From contig NZ_FMZM01000009.1 of the NCBI RefSeq assembly GCF_900101465.1, forward strand, positions 184,663 to 248,662: 64,000 nucleotides of DNA. Reading direction: 5' to 3'. Positions 37,171-45,835 of the stretch are shown here, one piece after another (positions within the stretch are counted from its first letter, which is position 1; every line of letters begins with the position of its first letter). Below the pieces are notes generated by a model, which saw nothing but the letters and a program-made list of their open reading frames with translations, searched no databases and had not been told where the DNA came from. The position numbers and the translations under genes were made by a program. This DNA comes from Nocardioides lianchengensis (GTDB lineage Bacteria > Actinomycetota > Actinomycetes > Propionibacteriales > Nocardioidaceae).

Positions 37171-37775
37171 CCATCCGACTGCTGCTCGCCGACGACCAGG
37201 CCCTGGTCCGCGGCGCGCTGTCCGCGCTGCTCGGCCTCGAGTCCGACCTGGAGGTGGTGGCCGAGGTGGGGGCCGGCGACCTCGTGCTGCCCGCCGTCCT
37301 GGAGCACCGGCCCGACGTCGCCCTGCTCGACGTCGAGATGCCGGGGCTGGACGGCATCGCCGCCGCCGCGGAGGTACGACGGGCCGCCCCCGACACCCGC
37401 GTCCTCATCGTCACCACCTTCGGCCGGCCGGGCTACCTGCGCCGCGCGCTCCACGCCGGCGCCGCGGGCTTCGTCGTCAAGGACACGCCGGCCGCCCAGC
37501 TCGCGGACGCCGTACGACGGGTGCACGCCGGCCTGCGCGTCGTCGACCCGGCCCTCGCGACCGACAGCCTGGTCGCGGGCGAGTCGCCGCTGACCCCGCG
37601 GGAGACCGACGTGCTCCGGGCCGCGCGCGACGGCGCCAGCGTGGCCGCCGTCGCGAAGCGGCTCTTCCTGTCCGAGGGCACGGTCCGCAACCACCTCTCC
37701 GCGGCGATCGGCAAGACCGGCGCGGCCAACCGCGCGGAGGCGGTGATCACCGCCGAGGGGAACGGGTGGCTGTGA
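37167..37775 (+). CDS. NarL/FixJ-family response regulator
   Basis: About 202 residues. The receiver domain has LLADDQALVRGAL, phospho-acceptor Asp in VALLDVEMPG, Thr in LIVTTFGRPG and Lys in FVVKDTPA. The LuxR-type helix-turn-helix has LTPRETDVLRAARDG and RLFLSEGTVRNHLSAAI. It overlaps the kinase gene by ATGA and completes the transporter-kinase-regulator operon. It probably controls that operon through the palindrome at 34304, an inference from position. Twice in this gene Val-Arg-Arg is spelled GTA-CGA-CGG, rare codons that create the repeated GTACGACG word. Confidence 0.95.
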   Translation: MTIRLLLADDQALVRGALSALLGLESDLEVVAEVGAGDLVLPAVLEHRPDVALLDVEMPGLDGIAAAAEVRRAAPDTRVLIVTTFGRPGYLRRALHAGAAGFVVKDTPAAQLADAVRRVHAGLRVVDPALATDSLVAGESPLTPRETDVLRAARDGASVAAVAKRLFLSEGTVRNHLSAAIGKTGAANRAEAVITAEGNGWL

Positions 37776-37819
37776 CGCCCGGAGCGGAGAACGGCAGCCG
37801 GGGATGGGAGGCTGTCCCC

Positions 37820-38851
37820 ATGAGGATCGGCCTGCTCACCAGTGGTGGCGACTGCCCCGGACTGAACGCCGTCATCCGCGGAGCCGTGCTCCACGGGATC
37901 AAGACCTACGGCCACGGCTTCGTCGGCTTCCGGCACGGCTGGCGCGGCGTGCTCGACGGCGACGTGATCGACCTGCCGCGCTCACGCGTGCGCGGGCTGG
38001 CCCGCGAGGGCGGGACCATCCTGGGCACGTCGCGCACGAACCCGATCGAGTCCCCCGGCGGCGGCGCCGAGTCGATCCGCCGGGTGATGGCCGAGCACGG
38101 CGTCGACGCGCTGGTGGCCATCGGCGGCGAGGGCAGCCTGGCCGGCGCCAAGCGGCTGTCCGACGCCGGCATCCCCGTGGTCGGCGTCCCCAAGACGATC
38201 GACAACGACCTCGACGGCACCGACTACACCTTCGGCTTCGACACCGCGGTCGAGATCGCCACCGACGCGATGGACCGGCTGCGGACCACCGGCGAGTCGC
38301 ACCGGCGCTGCATGGTGGCCGAGGTGATGGGCCGCCACGTCGGCTGGATCGCGCTGCACTCCGGCATGTCCGCGGGCGCCCACGCCATCCTGATCCCCGA
38401 GCAGCGGGTGCCGATGGAGGAGCTGTGCGGCTGGGTGAGCGAGGTGCACGAGCGCGGCCGCTCGCCGCTGGTCGTGGTCGCCGAGGGCTTCGTCCCCGAG
38501 GGGTACGACGCCGGCCTGGCCGAGCGCGGGGTCGAGGGCGACGGCCGTCCCCGGCTCGGCGGCATCGGCGAGTACCTCACCGCCGAGATCGAGCGGATCA
38601 CCGGCATCGAGACCCGCAACGCCATCCTCGGCCACGTCCAGCGCGGCGGCGCCCCGACCGGCTTCGACCGGGTGCTGGCCACCCGCTTCGGGATGGCGGC
38701 GGTCGACCTGGTCACCGACCGCGGCTGGGGCCAGATGGTGGCGATCCACGGCACCGAGGTCGTCCGGGTGCCGTTCGAGGAGGCCCTGGTCGGCCTCAAG
38801 ACCGTCCCCCAGCACCGCTGGGACGAGGCCAAGGCACTCTTCGGGCGCTAA
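37820..38851 (+). CDS. pfkA: 6-phosphofructokinase
   Basis: About 343 residues. It phosphorylates fructose 6-phosphate to fructose 1,6-bisphosphate in glycolysis. LLTSGGDCPGLNAVIRG binds the nucleotide; GGEGSLAGAKRL keeps Gly at the position (104 in E. coli numbering) where PPi-dependent enzymes have Asp. VPKTIDNDLDGTDYTFGFDTA carries Lys where E. coli has Gly, plus the catalytic Asp. MGRHVGWIALHSG and HVQRGGAPTGFDR are substrate-binding blocks. Gly104 with Lys124 is the pattern of actinobacterial ATP-dependent enzymes, so ATP use is favoured. The ATG at 37820 begins the conserved strand; GGGAG at about 37806 precedes it. Confidence 0.94.
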   Translation: MRIGLLTSGGDCPGLNAVIRGAVLHGIKTYGHGFVGFRHGWRGVLDGDVIDLPRSRVRGLAREGGTILGTSRTNPIESPGGGAESIRRVMAEHGVDALVAIGGEGSLAGAKRLSDAGIPVVGVPKTIDNDLDGTDYTFGFDTAVEIATDAMDRLRTTGESHRRCMVAEVMGRHVGWIALHSGMSAGAHAILIPEQRVPMEELCGWVSEVHERGRSPLVVVAEGFVPEGYDAGLAERGVEGDGRPRLGGIGEYLTAEIERITGIETRNAILGHVQRGGAPTGFDRVLATRFGMAAVDLVTDRGWGQMVAIHGTEVVRVPFEEALVGLKTVPQHRWDEAKALFGR

Positions 38852-38868
38852 CGGGTTACCGGCGGGCC

Positions 38869-40059
38869 ATGCGCACCCGTCTCGGAATCGCCGTCCTCGC
38901 AACGACCGCCGCCGTCGGCCTCGGCCTCGTCCTGTCCCCGGTCCCCAGCGGGGCCGCCCCGCCGGCGGACCGGGGGGCCGCAGCCGCCTCGGCCGAGCGG
39001 GCCGTCGTACCCGCCCTCAAGGTGCGGCGCGTCGTCGGCGGCCTCGACAAGCCGTGGGACGTGCGGCCGGTCGGCGGCGGGCGGCTGCTCTTCACCCAGC
39101 GCGACCGGGCGACGGTGTCGCTCTGGACCGGCGGGCGCACACGCACGGTCCGCGGGTTCCCCAGCAACCGCGTGTGGACCTCCGGCGAGACCGGCCTGAT
39201 GGGCCTGGAGCTGGACCGCAACTTCGCCAAGAACCGCCGGATCCTGACCTGCCAGGGCGGTTTCACCGCCGGCGGCGGGCACGACGTCGGCGTCTACGCG
39301 TGGCGGTTGAACAAGAGCCTGACCCGGGTGGTCGCCGGCAAGAAGCTGCTCGGCGGGTTCCCGACGACGTCCGGCCGGCACGGCGGCTGCCGTCTGCTGG
39401 CCCTGCGGGACGGCTCGCTGGTCGTCGGCACCGGCGACGCGGCGGTCGGCACCAACCCGCGCGACCTGACCTCGCTCGGGGGCAAGACGCTGCGGCTCAA
39501 CGCGACCTCGGGCAAGCCGTGGCGGACCAACCGGTTCATCAAGGCGGCCAACCGCAACAAGCGCTACGTCTTCACCTTCGGCCACCGCAACGTCCAGGGC
39601 CTCGACGTCCAGCCCGGCACCGGCCGGCTGTGGTCGGTCGAGCAGGGCACCGGCCGCGACGACGAGGTCAACCGTCTCGTCCGCGGCGGCGACTTCGGCT
39701 ACGACCCGGTCCCCGGCTACAACGAGAGCGTCCCGATGACCGACCCGGGTCTGCCGGGCAAGCAGTACCGCGCCACCTGGACCTCCGGCGACCCCACCAT
39801 CGCCACCTCCGGCGGCGGGTTCATCTCGGGTCGCCGGTGGGGCGCGTACGACGGCACCTTCGCCGTCGCCGCCCAGAAGGGCGAACGGGTCCTCTTCCTG
39901 TCGGTGAAGGGCAAGAGGCTGCAGAAGGTCCGCGAGCCCGCCGCCCTGAAGCGCTACGGCCGGATCCGCACCGTCGTCGATGGTCCCGGCGCCGTCTTCT
40001 ACGTCACCACCGACAACGGCGGCGGCAACGACGTCATCCTCGCCGTCCGCCCCGGCTGA
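38869..40059 (+). CDS. secreted PQQ-dependent sugar dehydrogenase family protein
   Basis: About 396 residues with a signal peptide (about 1-29). The mature part is a six-bladed propeller of the soluble glucose/sorbosone dehydrogenase family: GGLDKPWDVRPVGGGRLLFTQR starts it, GETGLMGLELDRNF, GGKTLRLN, FTFGHRNVQGLDVQPGTGRLWSVEQG and DDEVNRLVRGGDFGYDPV follow. The WDV, GHRN and QG motifs are those contacting PQQ and calcium in characterised members. Whether this protein binds PQQ is unknown, and no pqq genes are in the window. The start follows pfkA by 17 bases. Two REP units lie after the stop. Confidence 0.9.
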   Translation: MRTRLGIAVLATTAAVGLGLVLSPVPSGAAPPADRGAAAASAERAVVPALKVRRVVGGLDKPWDVRPVGGGRLLFTQRDRATVSLWTGGRTRTVRGFPSNRVWTSGETGLMGLELDRNFAKNRRILTCQGGFTAGGGHDVGVYAWRLNKSLTRVVAGKKLLGGFPTTSGRHGGCRLLALRDGSLVVGTGDAAVGTNPRDLTSLGGKTLRLNATSGKPWRTNRFIKAANRNKRYVFTFGHRNVQGLDVQPGTGRLWSVEQGTGRDDEVNRLVRGGDFGYDPVPGYNESVPMTDPGLPGKQYRATWTSGDPTIATSGGGFISGRRWGAYDGTFAVAAQKGERVLFLSVKGKRLQKVREPAALKRYGRIRTVVDGPGAVFYVTTDNGGGNDVILAVRPG

Positions 40060-40079
40060 CGCAGCTCGGCCCGCTCACG

Positions 40080-40266
40080 CTGGTCGAGGTACGAGCGCAG
40101 CGAGCCTCGACCCACCGCCGCAGGTCGACCCGCTCACGCGCTGGTTGAGGTGCGAGCGCAGCGAGCCTCGAAACCCGGTGCGCCGACAGTCGGCCTCGAT
40201 CAAGGCCGACCCTCGACAAGACGGGTTTCGAGGCTCCTGCGTCGCTCCAGAGCACCTCAACCACCG
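40080..40266. repeat. REP region: one single unit and one composite palindromic element
   Basis: A unit at 40080-40113 (TGGTCGAGG...GCCTCGACCC form) is followed by a composite at 40141-40266. The composite is a forward unit (GGTTGAGGTGCGAGCGCAGC...GCCTCGAAACC), a spacer with GCCGACAGTCG, then an inverted unit (GGTTTCGAGGCT...GCACCTCAACC). The whole can fold back on itself. The right arm overlaps the stop codon of the following minus-strand gene. It nearly fills the 197 bases between 40060 and 40256. Confidence 0.85.
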
Positions 40267-40556
40267 CCGTTCCAGGTCCAGCCGAGCCAGAGGCCGCCGG
40301 ACAGGATCACGGCGAACCACACGACCGTCGCGACCACCGGCAGTACGGCGACCGCCTGCGGCCGCGGCGTCCACCAGCGGCAGGCCTGGACGAACAGCAG
40401 CAGCCACACGAGGAGCAGCATCACGACCGCCCACCAGGGGGCGAACAGCCCGCTGGCGCCGTACAGGAAGAGCACGGACACCAGGCCGCCCATGCCGACG
40501 AACGGCCACGGCGAGACGTCGCCGGGACGACGTCCGCGGCGACCGGGCTTGGCCAC
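40257..40556 (-). CDS. small membrane protein of unknown function
   Basis: About 99 residues. A basic N terminus (AKPGRRGRRPGD) leads to three predicted helices, about 17-37, 39-57 and 66-90, and the protein ends in Trp/Gly-rich WTWNGGG. The GTG start lies directly after the TGA of the preceding gene, so the two are cotranscribed. The stop codon and last codons lie inside the arm of a REP element, so the repeat seems to set the protein's C terminus. The family is not recognised. Confidence 0.72.
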   Translation of the reverse strand: MAKPGRRGRRPGDVSPWPFVGMGGLVSVLFLYGASGLFAPWWAVVMLLLVWLLLFVQACRWWTPRPQAVAVLPVVATVVWFAVILSGGLWLGWTWNGGG

Positions 40557-40754
40557 TCAGTCCTCGAGCTGCTCGTCGTTCCACTTCGGGTCGTGGTCCC
40601 AGTCGTCGTTGCGCTCCTCGACCTTCTCCAGCGCCCGCGACGCCTCGGCGGAGGTGGCGTAGGGGCCCAGCCGGTCGGCGTTGCGGCAGCCGTCGCGCCC
40701 CTCGACCGTGTGGTGCTTCAGGCAGAACCAGAACTCGCCGTCGCTGTCGCTCAT
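40557..40754 (-). CDS. small acidic protein of unknown function
   Basis: About 65 residues. [17 protein letters not shown] has two cysteines and two histidines with possible metal-binding spacing. [19 protein letters not shown] resembles the short strand-helix of SPOR-like modules found in small actinobacterial proteins. The tail is strongly acidic ([16 protein letters not shown]). The ATG at 40754 lies 25 bases from the divergent map start, so the two promoters overlap. Function unknown; length and context support a real gene. Confidence 0.7.
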   Translation of the reverse strand: MSDSDGEFWFCLKHHTVEGRDGCRNADRLGPYATSAEASRALEKVEERNDDWDHDPKWNDEQLED

Positions 40755-40765
40755 GAGGGCGAAAC

Positions 40766-40771
40766 TACACT
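40766..40771 (+). promoter_or_regulatory. -10 element (TACACT) for map, leaderless type
   Basis: TACACT ends eight bases before the GTG at 40780, and no ribosome-binding site is seen between them. Confidence 0.5.
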
Positions 40772-40779
40772 CGTGGCCC

Positions 40780-41628
40780 GTGACTCCCGTGGCTCCTGCG
40801 ACCCTCTCCCCCCGGCGCGCCGTCCCGGCGTCGATCGCCCGCCCCGAGTACGTCGACCGCCCCGCACCGACGCCGTACGACGGTCCGGAGGTCAAGGACG
40901 CCGACACCATCGCGCGGATGCGGGTCGCCGGCCGGCTGGCCGCGCAGGCGCGCGAGGAGGTCGGCCGGCACGTCGTCCCGGGCGTGACCACCGACGAGCT
41001 CGATCGGATCGGCCACGAGTTCCTCTGCGACCACGGCGCCTACCCGTCGACGCTCGGCTATCGCGGCTTCCCGAAGTCGCTGTGCTCCAGCGTGAACGAG
41101 GTGATCTGCCACGGCATCCCGGACAGCCGGGTCGTCGAAGACGGCGACATCGTCAACATCGACATCACCGCCTACCTCGACGGCGTGCACGGCGACACCA
41201 ACGCGACCTTCCTCGCCGGCGACGTCGACGAGGAGTCCCGGCTGCTGGTCGAGCGCACCCGCGAGTCCCTCGACCGCGCGATCAGGGCGGTGAAGCCGGG
41301 CCGCCGGCTCAACGTCATCGGCCGGGTCATCGAGTCCTACGCCGCCCGCTTCGGGTACGGCGTGGTCCGCGAGTTCACCGGGCACGGGATCGGGACGTCC
41401 TTCCACTCCGGGCTGATCGTCCCGCACTACGACGACCCCGAGCACGACACCCTGATCGAGCCCGGCATGACCTTCACCATCGAGCCGATGCTCAACCTCG
41501 GCACCCACGAGTGGGAGATGTGGGACGACGACTGGACGGTCGTGACCAAGGACCTGCGCCGCAGCGCCCAGTTCGAGCACACGCTGCTCGTCACAGCCAC
41601 CGGCGCAGAGGTCCTGACCACCCCCTAG
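40780..41628 (+). CDS. map: methionine aminopeptidase, type I
   Basis: About 282 residues. It removes the initiator methionine from new proteins. An N-terminal extension of about 40 residues with Pro-rich sequence precedes the pita-bread domain, as in the larger actinobacterial MetAPs. Metal ligands can be placed: first Asp in [14 protein letters not shown], second Asp in GDTNATF, His in [11 protein letters not shown], Glu in TIEPM and the last Glu in [23 protein letters not shown] holds a substrate His. The GTG at 40780 is chosen for its leaderless-type TACACT box. The gene is divergent from a small acidic-protein gene. Confidence 0.95.
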   Translation: MTPVAPATLSPRRAVPASIARPEYVDRPAPTPYDGPEVKDADTIARMRVAGRLAAQAREEVGRHVVPGVTTDELDRIGHEFLCDHGAYPSTLGYRGFPKSLCSSVNEVICHGIPDSRVVEDGDIVNIDITAYLDGVHGDTNATFLAGDVDEESRLLVERTRESLDRAIRAVKPGRRLNVIGRVIESYAARFGYGVVREFTGHGIGTSFHSGLIVPHYDDPEHDTLIEPGMTFTIEPMLNLGTHEWEMWDDDWTVVTKDLRRSAQFEHTLLVTATGAEVLTTP

Positions 41629-41657
41629 ACGCAACATTCCCGACACATGCGTGTGGG

Positions 41658-41663
41658 TAATGT
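41658..41663 (+). promoter_or_regulatory. -10 element (TAATGT) for the ATP-grasp cassette, leaderless type
   Basis: TAATGT ends six bases before the ATG at 41670. It is one of the most AT-rich stretches nearby. No Shine-Dalgarno sequence lies between the box and the ATG. Confidence 0.55.
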
Positions 41664-41669
41664 CCGCCC

Positions 41670-43292
41670 ATGACGTCGATGTTCGAGGGCTACGCGTCCA
41701 CTGGTCCGGCGTACGACGAGATGTTCGACGGCGACGACCTGCGCTCGCCGTACCAGCGGTTGAGCAGCTCGTTGCAGACGATGACCACGCCCGAGCTGGT
41801 CAGTCGGGTGGAGGCGCTGCAGGCCAGCTACCTCGACCAGGGCGTCACCTTCGACATCGGCGGCGAGGAGCGGGCGTTCCCGCTCGACATCCTCCCGCGG
41901 GTCATCGAGATGGACACGTTCTCGACCATCGAGCGCGGGGTCCAGCAGCGGGTCCGGGCGCTGGAGCTCTTCCTCGCCGACGTGTACGACGCGGGCCAGG
42001 TCTTCGCCGACGGGGTGATCCCGCGCGAGGTGATCGCGACGTCGTCGCACTACCACCGCGAGTCCGCGGGCGTGCGGCCGCCGAACGGCGTCCGCGTGCA
42101 CGTCTCCGGCATCGACCTGGTCCGCGACAACGCCGGCGAGTTCCGGGTGCTGGAGGACAACGTCCGGGTCCCATCGGGGGTCTCGTACGTCATGACCAAC
42201 CGCCGCGCGATCTCCGCGGCGCTGCCCGAGACCATCGCCGAGCACAGGATCCGCCCGGTGGCGGCCTACCCTCAGCGGCTGCTGGCCGCGCTGCGGGCGG
42301 CCGCGCCCGCCGGTGTCGCCGATCCGACGGTCGTCGTCCTCACGCCCGGCGTCTACAACGGCGCCTACTTCGAGCACGCGCTGCTGGCCCGCACGATGGG
42401 CGTCGAGCTGGTCGAGGGCCGTGACCTGGAGTGCCGCCGCGGCCGCGTGATGATGCGGACGACGAAGGGGCTGGCCCCGGTGCACGTGATCTACCGTCGC
42501 GTGGACGACGAGTTCCTGGACCCGGTGCACTTCCGGGCCGACTCGGTGCTCGGCTGCCCGGGCGTGATCGACGCCGCCCGGGCCGGCAACGTCACCATCG
42601 CCAACGCGGTCGGCAACGGGGTGGCGGACGACAAGCTCGTCTACACCTACCTGCCCGACATCATCCGCTACTACCTCTCCGAGGAGCCGGTGCTGCGCAA
42701 CGTCGACACCTGGCGCTGCGGCGAGCCCGACCACCGCGAGGAGGTTCTGGACCGGCTCGACGAGCTGGTGCTGAAGCCGGTCGACGGTTCCGGCGGCAAG
42801 GGCATCGTGATCGGCCCGCGCGCGTCGAGGACCGAGCTCGACGAGCTGCGCGAGAAGGTCGTCGAGGACCCGCGGGCCTGGATCGCCCAGCCGGTCGTCC
42901 AACTGTCGACCGTCCCGACCTTCGTCGACGGCGAGCTCGGCCCGCGCCACGTCGACCTGCGCCCGTTCGCGGTCAACGACGGCACCCGGGTCTGGGTGCT
43001 CCCCGGCGGGCTGACCCGGGTCGCGCTGGCCAAGGGCGAGCTGATCGTGAACTCCTCGCGCGGCGGCGGGTCCAAGGACACCTGGGTGCTGGCCGGGCCG
43101 GCCCAGGCCCAGGCCGTCGAGGCCGACCCGGTGTTCGAGCCGGTCGAGATCGTGGAGGTCGAGGAGCCCGTGGAGGAGCCCCCTCCGCCGGCCCCGCCGC
43201 CGCCCGGTCCCGCCGGACCGGCGCTGAGCGAGCCGAGCTCTCAGCAGGAGCAGCAGCAACAGCAGGGCCGTGGGGAGGCGCGCGCATGCTGA
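41670..43292 (+). CDS. circularly permuted ATP-grasp type 2 family protein
   Basis: About 540 residues. The N-terminal part holds DGVIPREVIATSSHYHRE and GVRVHVSGIDLVRDNAGEFRVLEDNVRVPSG; VYNGAYFEHALLARTMGVELVEGRDL and KPVDGSGGKGIVIGPRA, with AQPVVQLSTVPT, make the permuted ATP-grasp fold. Comparative work predicts that this family ligates amino groups in a peptide-modifying pathway; the real product is unknown. The last 50 residues are an unusual acidic, Pro-rich and Gln-rich tail (VEEPVEEPPPPAPPPPG, then a Q run). The gene overlaps the alpha-E gene and opens a three-gene cassette conserved in many bacteria. Confidence 0.93.
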   Translation: MTSMFEGYASTGPAYDEMFDGDDLRSPYQRLSSSLQTMTTPELVSRVEALQASYLDQGVTFDIGGEERAFPLDILPRVIEMDTFSTIERGVQQRVRALELFLADVYDAGQVFADGVIPREVIATSSHYHRESAGVRPPNGVRVHVSGIDLVRDNAGEFRVLEDNVRVPSGVSYVMTNRRAISAALPETIAEHRIRPVAAYPQRLLAALRAAAPAGVADPTVVVLTPGVYNGAYFEHALLARTMGVELVEGRDLECRRGRVMMRTTKGLAPVHVIYRRVDDEFLDPVHFRADSVLGCPGVIDAARAGNVTIANAVGNGVADDKLVYTYLPDIIRYYLSEEPVLRNVDTWRCGEPDHREEVLDRLDELVLKPVDGSGGKGIVIGPRASRTELDELREKVVEDPRAWIAQPVVQLSTVPTFVDGELGPRHVDLRPFAVNDGTRVWVLPGGLTRVALAKGELIVNSSRGGGSKDTWVLAGPAQAQAVEADPVFEPVEIVEVEEPVEEPPPPAPPPPGPAGPALSEPSSQQEQQQQQGRGEARAC

Positions 43293-44215
43293 GCCGGATC
43301 GCGGAGTCGATGTTCTGGATCGGCCGGTACGTCGAGCGCGCCGAGGACACCGCGCGGATCCTCGATGTCCAGACCCAGCTGCTCCTGGAGGACGCCACCA
43401 TCGACGAGACCACGACCTGCGCCGGCCTGCTGTCGATCATGGGCGTCGAGGCCGAGCCGGAGTGGGCGGTCGACACCGCGCTGGTGCTCGACCGGCTCTG
43501 CTACGACCCGTCCTCGCCCACCTCGATCGCGGCCGCCCTGGCCGCCGCCCGCGAGTCGGCCCGGCGGGCCCGCGAGACGCTGTCGGTCCCGATGTGGGAG
43601 GCGATCAACACGACGTACCGCGCCCTGCCGTCGGGGCACTTCGACTCGATGCGGGCGCCGATGATCTTCCAGTGGGTCCGCGAGCGGGCGGCGCTGATCA
43701 ACGGCACCGCCGACGCGACGATGACCCGCGACGAGGGCTGGCACTTCCTGATGCTCGGCCGCTGCGTCGAGCGCGCCGACATGACCTCGCGGCTGGTCGC
43801 CACCGCCGCCCAGTCGTCCGGCAGCACGGCGCCGTGGACCAGCACGCTGCGGGCGTCGGGCGGCTACGAGGCCTTCCTGCGCACCTACAAGGGCCTGGAG
43901 ACCGAGCGCGGCGCCGCGGAGTTCCTGCTGCTCGACCGGCTCTTCCCACGGTCGGTGGTGTTCTCGCTCAACCGCGCCGAGCAGTGCATCGAGAACCTGG
44001 AGTCCTCCGGCCAGCGGGCCGGCTTCCAGAACGAGGCGCAGCGGCTGCTCGGCCGCACCCGGGCGGAGTTCGAGTACCGCTCGCTGTCCGACGTGATGGC
44101 CGACCTCCCCAACGAGATGGAGCGGCTGCAGCGCACCTGCGCCCTCGCGACCGAGGCGGTCACCCGCCGCTACTTCGCCGGCTCCGAGGCGCTGACCTGG
44201 CAGGGGGCCAACTGA
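43286..44215 (+). CDS. alpha-E domain protein
   Basis: About 309 residues, all helical. MLSRIAESMFWIGRYVERAEDTARIL is the diagnostic N terminus of the alpha-E family; RDEGWHFLMLGRCVERADMTSRL repeats the pattern, and FPRSVVFSLNRAEQCI follows. The repeated R-x-x-E-R-A-(E/D) helices give the family its name. No catalytic function is known; it is almost always encoded with a permuted ATP-grasp protein and a transglutaminase-like protease, as here. The ATG overlaps the previous stop, and its own stop overlaps the next start, so the three are probably made together. Confidence 0.93.
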   Translation: MLSRIAESMFWIGRYVERAEDTARILDVQTQLLLEDATIDETTTCAGLLSIMGVEAEPEWAVDTALVLDRLCYDPSSPTSIAAALAAARESARRARETLSVPMWEAINTTYRALPSGHFDSMRAPMIFQWVRERAALINGTADATMTRDEGWHFLMLGRCVERADMTSRLVATAAQSSGSTAPWTSTLRASGGYEAFLRTYKGLETERGAAEFLLLDRLFPRSVVFSLNRAEQCIENLESSGQRAGFQNEAQRLLGRTRAEFEYRSLSDVMADLPNEMERLQRTCALATEAVTRRYFAGSEALTWQGAN

Positions 44216-45060
44216 TGAGCATGCAGCTGCGGGTCGTCCACACCACCGGCTACGAGTACGACGGCAAGGCGGTGGCGTCGTACAACCAGGCCCGGTTGAC
44301 GCCCCAGACCACGCCCGAGCAGATCGTCGTGCACTCGCGCCTGGAGGTGACGCCGAAGCCGTGGACCTACGAGTACCGCGACTACTTCGGCACCCTGGTC
44401 ACCGCCTTCGAGGTCCTCGATCCCCACGAGTCGATGACCGTGACCGCGACCTCGACGGTGCAGACCAACCGGCCCGCGCCCCACGAGCCGCGGCTCGGCT
44501 GGGACGACGTCCGGGCCTACGACGTCGCCGACCGCTGGACGGAGTACCTCACCCTCCCCGACCTGGTGGCCCCGCCCGCCGACTTCGCCCAACGGCTGCG
44601 GACGCTCGCCGGAGACGCCGCGCTGCCCGGCGACGCGGCCCGTGCGGTGTGCGCCCTGGTCCACGATGAGGTCGAGTACCTCCCGGGGTCCACCGACGTG
44701 CAGTCGGTGGCCGCGCTCGCCTGGCAGCAGCGCGCCGGCGTCTGCCAGGACATGGTGCACCTGGTCATCGGCGGCCTCCGCTCCGTCGGCGTCCCCGCCC
44801 GCTACGTCTCCGGCTACTTCCACCCCCGCGCCGAGCCCACCGTCGGCGAGACCGTCCGGGGCGAGTCGCACGCCTGGGTCGAGTGGTGGGACGACGGGTG
44901 GCACCCCTTCGACCCCACCAACGACACCGCCCCCGGCGACCGGTACGTCGTGGTCGCCACGGGCCGCGACTACCAGGACGTGAAGCCCCTCAGCGGCATC
45001 TACTCCGGCGCCGGCACCTCGCAGATGTCGGTCCAGGTGGAAGTCACCCGCCTGGCCTGA
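44215..45060 (+). CDS. transglutaminase-like cysteine protease family protein
   Basis: About 281 residues. An N-terminal beta domain (LRVVHTTGYEYDGKAVASYNQARLTP) is the bacterial transglutaminase N-terminal region. The catalytic triad is Cys in QQRAGVCQDMVHLVI, His in GESHAWVEWW and Asp in HPFDPTND. No signal peptide is present, so it acts in the cytoplasm. It probably cleaves or transfers the peptide made by the ATP-grasp partner, a prediction from the conserved gene order. ATG codons at 44215 and 44221 are both possible; CAGGGGG precedes them. REP sequences follow the stop. Confidence 0.93.
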   Translation: MSMQLRVVHTTGYEYDGKAVASYNQARLTPQTTPEQIVVHSRLEVTPKPWTYEYRDYFGTLVTAFEVLDPHESMTVTATSTVQTNRPAPHEPRLGWDDVRAYDVADRWTEYLTLPDLVAPPADFAQRLRTLAGDAALPGDAARAVCALVHDEVEYLPGSTDVQSVAALAWQQRAGVCQDMVHLVIGGLRSVGVPARYVSGYFHPRAEPTVGETVRGESHAWVEWWDDGWHPFDPTNDTAPGDRYVVVATGRDYQDVKPLSGIYSGAGTSQMSVQVEVTRLA

Positions 45061-45095
45061 GCACCGGGGGGCGAGGGCTCAGGACTTCGTCCTTC

Positions 45096-45357
45096 GCACC
45101 TCAACCACCGGGGCGCGCTCCGGTGGTTGAGCAGCGAAGCCGCGCAAGCGGGTGAGCGTGTCGAAGCCCCCGCAGCCCACCAGCGGCCTCGAACAAGGTC
45201 ACCCCTCCGGTGCAGGGGTTGTGACCAGCACACGCTGGTTGAGGTGCGAGCGAAGCGAGCCTCGAAACCCGTCCTGCCGACAGTCGACCCCGATCGAGAC
45301 CGACCGTCGGCCCACCAGGTTTCGAGACGGTCGCTGCGCGACCTCCTCAACCGCCGG
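45096..45357. repeat. REP region with a second composite palindromic element
   Basis: Fragments of the REP unit occur at about 45096-45108 (GCACCTCAACC) and 45120-45170 (GGTGGTTGAGCAGC...GTGTCGAAGCCC). A composite element at 45235-45357 has the same order as the one at 40141-40266: forward unit, GCCGACAGTCGA spacer, then inverted unit (GGTTTCGAGACGG...CCTCAACC). This region fills almost all of the 317 bases between the transglutaminase and TPR genes; nothing else is evident there. Confidence 0.85.
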
Positions 45358-45377
45358 GCGCGGGCGGGGGTGCGGCG

Positions 45378-45818
45378 TCAGCTGATGTCCATGAGCTGGC
45401 GCTCGACCCGGAGCACCGCGAGCTCGTGCTCGAGGTCGCCGCTCATCGCGAAGGCCAGGCGCAGGTGGGGCAGGGCCTCCTCCAGGCGCGACTGGCGCTC
45501 CAGCGCACGTCCGAGCGCGTGGCGGGACCAGACGTCGTCGGGGGTCTCCTCGACCAGGGCCCGCAGCTCGTCCTCGGCCTTCTTCAGCTGGACGCGGATC
45601 AGGTAGGCCCAGGCCCGCAGCGTGCGCAGGCCGGTGTTGGTCGGGTCCTCCGCGAGGGCCGGCTCCAGCACCTCGAGCGCCTCGACGGCGCCACGACGGG
45701 CCAGCAGGTCGTGGGCGACCCGGTAGGCCGACTCGGGGCCGGCCTGGCCCGGGAAGACGACCGGCGGCGCGGTCAGCTCGTACAGCTCCTGCTCGTCCCG
45801 AGGGTCCATGACGTCCAT
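45378..45818 (-). CDS. tetratricopeptide-repeat protein
   Basis: About 146 residues. Two to three TPR-like helical pairs are visible: SAYRVAHDLLARRGAVEALEVLEPALAEDPTN, LRTLRAWAYLIRVQLKKAEDELRALVEETPDD and SRHALGRALERQSRLEEALPHLRLAFAMSG. It has no signal peptide and probably mediates a protein-protein contact in the cytoplasm; the partner is unknown. ATGs at 45818 and 45809 are both possible. It lies about 17 bases downstream of the GNAT gene and is likely cotranscribed with it. Confidence 0.85.
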   Translation of the reverse strand: MDVMDPRDEQELYELTAPPVVFPGQAGPESAYRVAHDLLARRGAVEALEVLEPALAEDPTNTGLRTLRAWAYLIRVQLKKAEDELRALVEETPDDVWSRHALGRALERQSRLEEALPHLRLAFAMSGDLEHELAVLRVERQLMDIS

Positions 45819-45835
45819 GGTGCGTCAACCGCGGA

